This document shows, piece by piece, positions 43,580-50,753 of a stretch of 64,000 bases of DNA (position 1 is the stretch's first letter; each line of letters starts with the position of its first letter). The stretch is from JAOZMY01 sp964577975 (GTDB lineage: Bacteria > Desulfobacterota > S145-22): the NCBI GenBank assembly GCA_964577975.1, contig CAZOBB010000058.1, forward strand, positions 66,228 through 130,227, given 5' to 3'. The notes below the pieces were generated by a model. The model made no database searches, was not told where the DNA came from, and saw nothing but the letters and a program-made list of their open reading frames with translations. The translations under genes and the position numbers were made by a program.

Positions 43580-45498
43580 TTCTTCTTTCCCTCCTCTGGA
43601 ACCTTTTGGACCCGAAGATCCGTCTTGATCTCTGCCACTCGCCCATCCTCATAGGTAATCGTCGTATCCATGTGAATGATATCCGTATCGGTGTACAATG
43701 CCTCCACGATGTCTTTATACCGATCCTCCACAAAGGCGCGACGCAATTTGTGGGTGCGCGTCAGCTCTCCATCATCAGGGTCGAACTCTTTGTAAAGGTT
43801 GACAAACTTGCGGATCCTCGCCACTTCCGGTAGATCCTTGTTGGCCATCTTTATTTGGGATTCCACCAGATCGTAGACGGCGGGGATTTGGGACAGCTCC
43901 TGATAACTCGTATAATTGAGCTTCTTGTCGTCCGCCCATTTCCCCACCACGGAATAGTCAATACAGATCACGGCCGTCATATAAGGCCGTTTGTCCCCGA
44001 TAACCCATGCATCCTTGATATACGGACTGAATTTCAGGCGGCTTTCCAGATACTGAGGCGAGAAAGGACGTCCATCGCTCAACGTCATGACATCCTTGGA
44101 ACGGTCAAAGACGACAAGATGTCCATCCTCATCGATAAACCCCTTATCCCCCGAATGGAGCCACCCGTCCTTGAGTGTTTTCTCCGTGGCTTCTGGATTT
44201 TTGTAATATCCCAAAAAGACCGACGGTCCTCGTGAAATAATTTCTCCGTCTTCCGTAATCTTCACTTCCGTTTCCGGCAGAGGTTTCCCAACCGTGTCAA
44301 ATTTGATGTCCCCATCCCGGTGAACGACGGAAATTCCTGCTATCTCCGTCTGTCCGTAAATCTGTTTCAAGTTCACCCCCAAGGCATGAAAGAACCGGAA
44401 ATGGTCCGGCCCCATGGCCGCCCCTCCGGTATAGGCATGCCGCACCCTCGACAATCCCAGGTGATCCCTCAACTTTTTCTGAACGGTATAATATGCAATC
44501 TTGTTCAAGACATTCAGATAAAACGGCACGGGCTTCTTGGCAAACTTCAAATCCGCCACCTTATACCCCACCTTCGTCGAAAAGTTGAAAAACATCCGTT
44601 TCGTAAAGGAAGAATCCAGATGCTTCACCTGAACCGTTCGGGTCATCTGCTCATACATCCGAGGCGGAGCAAACATGACGTGGGGGCCTATTTCTCGGAT
44701 ATTTTCCTGGGCGGTTTCCGGTTCCTCGGGAAAGTTGATGGTAAAGCCCACCTGGAGGCCACAAGAGATAGACATCATCTGTTCCCCGATCCAGGCAAAC
44801 GGAAGATACGACACGAAATCGTCCGATTCGTAACATGGATCCACGGCCATGAGATGCTTCCCCATGGTTAGCATGTTCCAGTGGGAGAGTAAGGCCCCTT
44901 TTGGCTTGGAAGTGGTTCCGGAGGTATAGAAAAGAAGCGCCACATCGTCCCCGTGCCCCTGAAACACCAGTTTCTCGAAGAGATCGGGCTGTTCTTTATC
45001 CAACTCCTCCCCCAACTTCTCAAGCTCCCTCAAGCTCATGAGGAAATCTTGGTGATAATGCCGCATTCCCTTTGGATCATCCCAAAAAATCTTTTCCAAT
45101 TTTGGACATTGATCTTTTATCGCAAGGGCCTTATCAACTTCTTCTTGGCCTTCGCCCACAAAAAAACGGGCATCCGAATGATCAATGATATACTGAACCT
45201 CATCCAACATGCTTTCCTGGAAGAGCCATACGGCGATCCCCCCGGCACAAAGGGTCGCCATCTCGGCCCACAATCCCTCGGGGCGGTTGTCCCCGATCAT
45301 TGCCACTTTATCTCCGGGTTTCAGACCCAATTTCACGAATCCTAGGGTCAACCGTTTAACGTGGTTGAAGTAATCCTCCCACGTAAAGGGGCGCCATATT
45401 CCATACTCCTTTTCCCGCATGGCCACCTTGCTCGCCCCATAATGTTGCGCTTTCTGATAAAAAAGCTTCGGTAACGTCAGGTCCTTGGTTATCTCCAC
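43576..45498 (-). CDS. AMP-forming acyl-CoA ligase (long-chain acyl-CoA synthetase-like)
   Basis: 640-residue ANL-superfamily ligase that activates a carboxylic acid with ATP and CoA. The P-loop YTSGTTSKPKGA is at 191-202, YGQTEIAG (motif A5), HSGDKGFIDEDGHLVVFDRSKD (A7/A8) and the C-terminal TRTHKLRR segment are in place; the last carries no clear catalytic-Lys motif of the PxTxxGKxxR type, as in many long FadD-like enzymes. It is inserted between livG and livH in the same operon, so it probably activates the imported acid. Acid specificity cannot be read. Confidence 0.9.
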   Translation of the reverse strand: MEITKDLTLPKLFYQKAQHYGASKVAMREKEYGIWRPFTWEDYFNHVKRLTLGFVKLGLKPGDKVAMIGDNRPEGLWAEMATLCAGGIAVWLFQESMLDEVQYIIDHSDARFFVGEGQEEVDKALAIKDQCPKLEKIFWDDPKGMRHYHQDFLMSLRELEKLGEELDKEQPDLFEKLVFQGHGDDVALLFYTSGTTSKPKGALLSHWNMLTMGKHLMAVDPCYESDDFVSYLPFAWIGEQMMSISCGLQVGFTINFPEEPETAQENIREIGPHVMFAPPRMYEQMTRTVQVKHLDSSFTKRMFFNFSTKVGYKVADLKFAKKPVPFYLNVLNKIAYYTVQKKLRDHLGLSRVRHAYTGGAAMGPDHFRFFHALGVNLKQIYGQTEIAGISVVHRDGDIKFDTVGKPLPETEVKITEDGEIISRGPSVFLGYYKNPEATEKTLKDGWLHSGDKGFIDEDGHLVVFDRSKDVMTLSDGRPFSPQYLESRLKFSPYIKDAWVIGDKRPYMTAVICIDYSVVGKWADDKKLNYTSYQELSQIPAVYDLVESQIKMANKDLPEVARIRKFVNLYKEFDPDDGELTRTHKLRRAFVEDRYKDIVEALYTDTDIIHMDTTITYEDGRVAEIKTDLRVQKVPEEGKKK

Positions 45499-45512
45499 CT
45501 CATTCCCCCCTG

Positions 45513-46328
45513 CTATGCCCTGGAAACATACAAATCTTCAGCCCCGAGATAGGCTTTGATGACCTCGGGATCGGACTGGATTTCCTCCGGCGTTCCGTCC
45601 GCGATCATTTCCCCAAAGTTCAGCACCGTCACTGAATCAGACAGATCCATGACTACACCCATATCGTGCTCCACAAGTATGCACGTCACTTTCCACCTTT
45701 CCTCCTCGTTCACATCCAGTATAAAACGTGCCATGTCCTCAACTTCTTCCAGATTCAACCCTGCTAACGGCTCATCCAAAATTAGAAGGTCGGGGTCTAA
45801 CGCAAGGGCGCGCCCCAATTCCACCCTCTTTTGAAGTCCATACGGAAGCATCCCCACGATCTTGTCTCGGATATGCTCTATCTCGAGAAGATCGATAATC
45901 TCCTCTTCAATGAAAGCACGATGCTCGATCTCCTCTTTCGCCGTCTTCCCAATATAAATGGCACCACTGATAATGCCCGTTTTCATGTGAATATGACGAC
46001 CCAAACGAATATTGTCCAACACCGTCATACCGGAAAAGAGCTCGATTTTCTGAAAGGTACGAGAGATGCCAATCTGGGCCCTTTGATAAGGTTTCAAATG
46101 ATTGATGTTCTGACCTTTATAAATGATATTCCCTCGCTGGGGATGATACAATCCGTTGATACAATTCATCATTACCGTCTTACCCGCTCCATTGGGACCG
46201 ATAATCGAATGTATTTCTCCCTTCTTTACAGTAAAACTTACACCCGAAAGGGCCGCCACCTTTCCAAAACTCATATGGACATTCTCTACCCGCAGTAACT
46301 CTTCGCCCTCTTTTAAGTCATGTGCCAT
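45513..46328 (-). CDS. livG: Branched-chain-type ABC transporter ATP-binding protein LivG
   Basis: 271-residue ATPase with Walker A GPNGAGKT (44-51), signature MLPYGLQKRVELGRALA (degenerate LSGGQ, usual for LivG), Walker B LLILDEPLAGLN and H-loop EHDMGVVMDLSD. ATG 46328 with GGGAG eight to nine bases upstream is used; the frame extends to 46409, but that N-terminus is Cys-rich and not family-like. First gene of the liv-ligase operon. Confidence 0.94.
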   Translation of the reverse strand: MAHDLKEGEELLRVENVHMSFGKVAALSGVSFTVKKGEIHSIIGPNGAGKTVMMNCINGLYHPQRGNIIYKGQNINHLKPYQRAQIGISRTFQKIELFSGMTVLDNIRLGRHIHMKTGIISGAIYIGKTAKEEIEHRAFIEEEIIDLLEIEHIRDKIVGMLPYGLQKRVELGRALALDPDLLILDEPLAGLNLEEVEDMARFILDVNEEERWKVTCILVEHDMGVVMDLSDSVTVLNFGEMIADGTPEEIQSDPEVIKAYLGAEDLYVSRA

Positions 46329-46404
46329 GAAACTTTCTCCCTTTTCAAAACAGTGGCATACGCATACGTCTCTCTCATTAATCACTCCTACACAAGGCAA
46401 AATG

Positions 46405-46434
46405 CTCATAACATAGTTTGAAAAAGCTTGTCAA
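46405..46434 (-). promoter_or_regulatory. Candidate promoter of the liv-ligase operon
   Basis: Minus-strand consensus TTGACA (46429-46434), followed by TTATGA at 17 bases (46406-46411) or TATGAG at 18 (46405-46410). The start site would be near 46400, about 70 bases before livG. Operator-like copy B lies just upstream. Confidence 0.5.
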
Positions 46435-46456
46435 GCCCCAAAAGCGACACTTTGCC

Positions 46457-46476
46457 ACTTTCCGTAATCTGGCAAA
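46457..46476 (-). promoter_or_regulatory. Putative MerR operator (copy B)
   Basis: CACTTTCCGTAATCTGGCAA, 18/20 identical to copy A before merR. It is also enclosed by the 7-bp inverted repeat TTTGCCA / TGGCAAA. It sits ~23 bases upstream of the candidate -35 of the liv operon. Confidence 0.55.
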
Positions 46477-46521
46477 TATTCGAAAACATGACATGATAAC
46501 AATAAGTTACAATATTATTGG

Positions 46522-46537
46522 CACCTTACGTAAGGTG
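46522..46537. promoter_or_regulatory. Perfect 16-bp palindrome with TTACGTAA core
   Basis: CACCTTACGTAAGGTG is identical to its reverse complement and shares the TTACGTAA core of copy A. It stands 46 bases beyond copy B in the divergent region between the liv operon and the polysaccharide operon. It has no T-run, so an operator is more likely than a terminator. Confidence 0.5.
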
Positions 46538-46798
46538 TAAAGGTTCGAAAAAATTTTATCCCTTTTCACCCTCACCGCCATGCTGTTTCTCGGCCATAAC
46601 ATACCAATAAAACGAAGGTATTTCCTCCAATCAAAAGGATTCAATGGTGGAAAGGGAACAAATCCCCCAAAAGTCCCTCCTTGCAAATGGATCATTCAGC
46701 AGCCGGCGTGAAGTCATAAACCTACCATCGCTACACCCCCCCAAATCCAAATTATTTACCAAACCAACCGATCAAATCACAACTAAAAATAGTTACTC
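46538..46798. other. Divergent intergenic stretch upstream of the polysaccharide promoter
   Basis: About 260 bp with no supported gene. Apart from the palindrome just before it and A/T-rich sequence towards the promoter at 46799, nothing recognisable was seen. Confidence 0.5.
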
Positions 46799-46826
46799 TT
46801 GACATATAAAAAAAATATGCTATACT
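46799..46826 (+). promoter_or_regulatory. Promoter of the exopolysaccharide operon
   Basis: TTGACA (46799-46804), 16-base A/T-rich spacer, TATACT (46821-46826): the strongest sigma-70-type promoter in the window. The start near 46833 leaves a leader of about 240 bases before the first recognised gene at 47074. Confidence 0.75.
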
Positions 46827-46854
46827 TGTGGTGCATCGACTTGTATAAAAAATA

Positions 46855-47007
46855 ATGTATGAAACAAAACGGTTGATCAAGTTCGTGAGAGAGGAGGAGG
46901 TGGGACTATACGAAAAAGGTGCTTTCCCAGCAAGAAGCAACGGAGTAATGAGAAAGGGGAATGATCGTTCCCACTTCTTCGAAGCTGAGGGGGATGGACA
47001 CCTTTGA
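46855..47007 (+). CDS. Possible 50-residue leader ORF, in frame with the next gene
   Basis: ATG 46855 to TGA 47005-47007, starting about 22 bases after the predicted transcription start. Product starts MYETKRLIKFVREEEVGLYE; it is charged, without membrane or signal sequence, and I recognise no family. There is no good ribosome-binding site. The TGA is in the same frame as the ATPase gene that follows, and the 22 codons between the TGA and ATG 47074 are open. It may be a true small gene, a leader peptide, a decayed N-terminus of the ATPase, or chance. Confidence 0.3.
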   Translation: MYETKRLIKFVREEEVGLYEKGAFPARSNGVMRKGNDRSHFFEAEGDGHL

Positions 47008-47073
47008 AAGAAAGAGTTTTTCACTATAAAGAAGGCTTGCGGGACAGGACAAACTTCACAAAAAGGGATCTCG

Positions 47074-47733
47074 TTGATGAATATTAAAGAGTTGTTCAGA
47101 GACCACATGAATGAGTATTGTTCGATCAAAGGAAAATTACTGAGTGCATCGGGTGATAGAATTATCAAAACAATCCTTGTCACAAGTTGTTATCCCTACG
47201 AAGGCAAAACGACTGCGTCCTTGTGCATTGCCCAGGCGCTCAGCGAAGAGATCGACTACAAGGTATTGCTGATTGACGGCAATTTTCGGTCTCCCGCCCT
47301 CCATACCTATTTTAACATCAAAAAGGCTCCCGGCTTTTCCGATCTTTTCTTGACGGCAAGTGACAAAAGGGAAAAACCTATTACCTTTTCCCCTATCAAT
47401 GACAATTCTCTCATCGTGATGCCTAACGGCAGTGAACTAACAAATCCATTGAAGGTATTAAGTAGTGAAGCCTATGGCAAGGAGTTGAAGGCATTAGGAA
47501 ACAAATTTAATTATGTTATAATCGATGGAACTTCTATTTTCGGGTTCTCTGACATCCTTGTAAGTGCTAAACATTTCGATGGAATTGTGTTGGTTGTGGA
47601 ATTTAGAAAGACCCGTTGGGAGGTTCTGCAGGAGGCAAAAGACAAGCTTACGCGAGTGGGGGGTAAAATCCTTGGCGTTGTTTTAAACAAAAGAATTTAT
47701 TATATTCCAAAGGCGATATATGAAAAAGTTTAG
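47074..47733 (+). CDS. CpsD/CapB-like polysaccharide biosynthesis ATPase (BY-kinase-like)
   Basis: 219-residue MinD-like P-loop protein of the type that, with a Wzz-like partner, forms a bacterial tyrosine kinase controlling polymer length. Walker A is SCYPYEGKTT (37-46), Walker A' VLLIDGNFRSP (Asp67), and Walker B-like FNYVIIDGTS. The Walker A' is divergent: kinases normally have DxDxR, here DGNFR. The C-terminus has three Tyr (RIYYIPKAIYEKV), a very small version of the usual Tyr cluster. First recognised gene of the polysaccharide operon; overlaps the next gene by 14 bases. Kinase activity is therefore uncertain. Confidence 0.8.
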   Translation: MMNIKELFRDHMNEYCSIKGKLLSASGDRIIKTILVTSCYPYEGKTTASLCIAQALSEEIDYKVLLIDGNFRSPALHTYFNIKKAPGFSDLFLTASDKREKPITFSPINDNSLIVMPNGSELTNPLKVLSSEAYGKELKALGNKFNYVIIDGTSIFGFSDILVSAKHFDGIVLVVEFRKTRWEVLQEAKDKLTRVGGKILGVVLNKRIYYIPKAIYEKV

Positions 47734-48808
47734 TCTTTTTACATCGCGGCAGGGTCATACAACAAAAAACACCTGGGTATGTATCGTGTGCCTCATCTTG
47801 ATGGCTGTCCTAGTGGGATGTGCCTCTGGCCCCGGCAAGAATGAAGAAATAGAAATAGAAAGAACCACTTTTTCCTTTGATCAAGACAAAGCTCCCTATG
47901 ATGTCTTCCCCGAATATCGAATCAAACCGGGCGATATGCTTGACGTCTTGTTTCAGATTCATACGTGGAAGGAACGGGATTCCTTCAGAATCGGCGTGGA
48001 CAATACGGTGGCCGTAAAGTTTGTCAACAATCCCGAACTGAACGAGGAACAACTTGTTCGTCCTGACGGAACAATTTCACTCCCTTATGTGGGTATCGTA
48101 AAAGTGGTAGGGAAAACGGTTAATGAATTGGCCACGGAGCTCAGGAAAAAATACGCTAAGATACTACAGGATCCTGAGCTGTACGTTACTGTCCCCGAAT
48201 TCAGGGCGGCAATCAAAGAGTTAAAGACCGATTTGCACACGGCTCCCCGCGGCCTGAGCCGACTGGTAACGGTGCGTCCGGATGGATACGTAACATTTCC
48301 CCTCGTGGGAGATATGTATGCCGCATTCAAAACGATTCCCGAGTTGAGCGAAGAGCTAAATGCGAAATACGAGAAGATTCTCCCTGATCTCCATTGCGAT
48401 CTGTTTCTGCAAAAGCATTCAGGCTCCTTCATCTACGTGATCGGGGAGGTCAAGAGCCCCGGAATTTACCGAATCGAAAAACCCATCAGTGTGGTAGCGG
48501 CAATCGCTCGAGCAGGCAGCTACACCTCTGAAGCAAAGAGAAACAGTGTCTTTGTTATTCGACGCCATGCAAAGAAGATGGTAGCCACACGTCTCGATTT
48601 GGAGGAAACCCTAAGCTTGACACGGGAAAGTCGATTCTTTTTTCTGCAGCCGGACGACATTATTTATGTGCCGAGAACTTGGCTAGGCACCGCTTCCGAG
48701 GTAGCAAGGAAAATAGCCGACGTGCTGCTGTTTAATGGATGGGGGATCGGTATCGGATTCTCGTATGAACTGCATACCGAGCCAACGGTTAATAAGTACA
48801 GACGATAA
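47720..48808 (+). CDS. Outer-membrane polysaccharide export protein (Wza-like lipoprotein)
   Basis: 362-residue lipoprotein (lipobox LVGC, Cys34). The polysaccharide export motif YRIKPGDMLDV starts near residue 72. Two copies of an RPDGxxxxPxVG unit follow (VRPDGTISLPYVG and VRPDGYVTFPLVG), each with a helix ending in KYxKIL, then one SLBB-like domain (VIGEVKSPGIYRIEKP) and a C-terminal region with an amphipathic end. Wza-like proteins form the outer-membrane channel for exopolysaccharide. The doubled export unit is unusual. Start at 47720 overlaps the ATPase gene. Confidence 0.88.
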   Translation: MKKFSLFTSRQGHTTKNTWVCIVCLILMAVLVGCASGPGKNEEIEIERTTFSFDQDKAPYDVFPEYRIKPGDMLDVLFQIHTWKERDSFRIGVDNTVAVKFVNNPELNEEQLVRPDGTISLPYVGIVKVVGKTVNELATELRKKYAKILQDPELYVTVPEFRAAIKELKTDLHTAPRGLSRLVTVRPDGYVTFPLVGDMYAAFKTIPELSEELNAKYEKILPDLHCDLFLQKHSGSFIYVIGEVKSPGIYRIEKPISVVAAIARAGSYTSEAKRNSVFVIRRHAKKMVATRLDLEETLSLTRESRFFFLQPDDIIYVPRTWLGTASEVARKIADVLLFNGWGIGIGFSYELHTEPTVNKYRR

Positions 48809-48818
48809 GGTGGCCGTA

Positions 48819-50606
48819 ATGACCAAAACTGAGAATTACATAAGAGAATTTTACGAGATATTCTTTGCCCAGAAGAAGCTCATTTTGTGGGTTACCTTGA
48901 TTTTCTTTCTGATCGCAGTTTTGATCGCCTTCTTTTGGCCCCCCGTTTATTCTGCTACGGGATCTATCCTCATGAAAGGGAAAAAGATACAGAAGAGCCC
49001 GGAATCTCTTTCACAAGCGTATGAAGACTTTTATCCCGTGACGAAAGAAGATCTTGTATCAGAAGAACACATGCTGGTCTCCTTTGAGGTAGCCAAAAGA
49101 ACAGTGGATCAGTTGAAAAAAAAAGGGCTGTTCAGAAAGAAAAAGTCAAAACCTTCCATCTTCTTCCCATTCGACCTTGTTAAAAGATACATCGGGAAAT
49201 ATGTCGCCCAAAGAAAAAAGGCGGCCGGAAAGGGAAAGATTTCTCAGGTAGAAAACCTTTCACAGGAAACGATAGATGAAATCTACGGGATTCTTGGAGC
49301 CGTCAAATCGGTGGTGATCCCTTCTTCGAACATCATCAAAATCAGCTTTTTCGATAAGGACCCAGCCTATGCCATCCTTGTTCTCAACACCTTGATGGAG
49401 CAGTATCTTTTATATCGGCAGGAGGTTATCAACCCGAATCAAGTGGAAATGTTTTATGCCCAACAGGTCAAGCGTTTTCGCGAAATGCTGGCAGAAAAAC
49501 AGCGTGCGCTTCTGGCCCTTACACGGAAAACGAACGTCACAAATCCAGAAAAAGAGATCGCCAACAACCTATTGATCCGTAAAGACCTCTTAAAACAGCT
49601 AACAGAACTCCGAAGGAATCTTATCGAAAAGGAAAAATATGTCCAACACTTGGAAAATGCCCTGAAAAACAAAAAACTTCAGTTTTTTTCCTTCATCACA
49701 ATGGATCAAAGTAAGACCATTACCTACATCAGTGAACGGCTTCTCGATGCCGTGGTGGAGAGGGAAAACGTTTTAAAAAAATACAAAAAAGGAAGCATTC
49801 GCGTTCGACTCGTCGACAAAAAAATAAGGGATTTGTATTCCTCCCTGCGAAAAGAAGTTATCTCCTATACGAAAAATCAAGAAAGTGAGCTTCAAGCGAT
49901 TAAAGAAAAAATTGCCTACATGGAAAAACGAATCGCAACCCTCGAAGCCATGAACCTAGCCCTCAAAAAACAAGAGTTAGAAACTCGGCACATACAGATG
50001 GATATTGATATTTTGAAAACCTCCTATGCTACTTTGCAGAAGAGGGAAGAAGAAGCGAGGATGAACAGGGTTGTCAATACGGCAAACCTTTCCTATTTCG
50101 TCAGCATTTTAAACAGGGCCTTTCCTTCAAACGGTCCCGTCTTCCCTAAAAAACGTGTAGTCATACCCATAGGCCTCCTTGTCGGGTTTATCATCGGATG
50201 CAGTTTCGGTTTCATGAGGGAGTATTTCGACCACACCTTGAAACGACCAAGAGACGTGGAAACCTATCTGGGACTATCTGTCCTGTTCTCCATTCCAAAA
50301 GCAAAGGTAGGCCGCGCCAAAAAGATCTTCTCTTTTATTGCCATCACGATATTGGTAGCGTTTGTTGCGAGTCTTGCAGTTCTTCGCTTTCTCCACCATG
50401 ATGCCGCCAAAGGAAGGAAGTCCATATCCTTTTCGGCCCCGATGGAAAATCCGGTGAAACAAATCGTTAAAAAGCCCCCAAAATTTTCCTCCGGTCCCTT
50501 CTCATGGAAAGAAATTCTTAAGAGTGGGAGTAATTTCATTGCTCAAGGCCATACAAAGAAAAGGATAGCTTTCGAACACCGTATCGTTGCATTCGGAAGG
50601 CAGTAA
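48819..50606 (+). CDS. Wzz-like polysaccharide chain-length/co-polymerase membrane protein
   Basis: 595-residue inner-membrane protein. First membrane helix ~21-40 with the Wzz-typical FWPPVYSATGSILM after it; a long periplasmic coiled coil (~200-430), then a second helix (VVIPIGLLVGFIIGCSFGF) preceded by a PxxP-like PVFPKKR and followed by MREYFDHTLKRPRDVETYLGLSVLFSIP, the usual end of the Wzz domain. A third hydrophobic helix (FIAITILVAFVASLAVLRF) and ~80 basic residues follow instead of a kinase domain. ATG 48819 has AAGGTGG upstream; the longer frame from 48735 overlaps the exporter gene and is rejected. Partners: the ATPase at 47074 and the exporter. Confidence 0.87.
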   Translation: MTKTENYIREFYEIFFAQKKLILWVTLIFFLIAVLIAFFWPPVYSATGSILMKGKKIQKSPESLSQAYEDFYPVTKEDLVSEEHMLVSFEVAKRTVDQLKKKGLFRKKKSKPSIFFPFDLVKRYIGKYVAQRKKAAGKGKISQVENLSQETIDEIYGILGAVKSVVIPSSNIIKISFFDKDPAYAILVLNTLMEQYLLYRQEVINPNQVEMFYAQQVKRFREMLAEKQRALLALTRKTNVTNPEKEIANNLLIRKDLLKQLTELRRNLIEKEKYVQHLENALKNKKLQFFSFITMDQSKTITYISERLLDAVVERENVLKKYKKGSIRVRLVDKKIRDLYSSLRKEVISYTKNQESELQAIKEKIAYMEKRIATLEAMNLALKKQELETRHIQMDIDILKTSYATLQKREEEARMNRVVNTANLSYFVSILNRAFPSNGPVFPKKRVVIPIGLLVGFIIGCSFGFMREYFDHTLKRPRDVETYLGLSVLFSIPKAKVGRAKKIFSFIAITILVAFVASLAVLRFLHHDAAKGRKSISFSAPMENPVKQIVKKPPKFSSGPFSWKEILKSGSNFIAQGHTKKRIAFEHRIVAFGRQ

Positions 50607-50652
50607 AGACCCTCAAGGGAGCCTGCGATGTGTCAGAATTTACATCTAATCA

Positions 50653-50681
50653 TTGAAAAAAACTGCTCAAGCTGTTATTTT
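50653..50681 (+). promoter_or_regulatory. Candidate internal promoter before the sugar transferase
   Basis: TTGAAA (50653-50658), 17 bases, TATTTT (50676-50681) in the 147-bp gap between the Wzz-like gene and the sugar transferase. Could make the downstream synthesis genes a separate transcript. Confidence 0.4.
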
Positions 50682-50753
50682 TGATTCAGAAATAAAAGAC
50701 AATTCATCGTTGCCGTTTCCCATAACGATGAAGTTTGAGTATAGGAATATGAT

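Noticed and set aside
47005..47007. TGA read as selenocysteine joining the small ORF to the ATPase
   Set aside because: No SECIS-like hairpin was evident after the TGA and no Sec-containing homologue of this ATPase family is known to me. The in-frame arrangement is still reported as an observation.
46833..47073. c-di-GMP (GEMM) or other known riboswitch in the polysaccharide leader
   Set aside because: I looked for the conserved GEMM core and other familiar motifs and did not find them.
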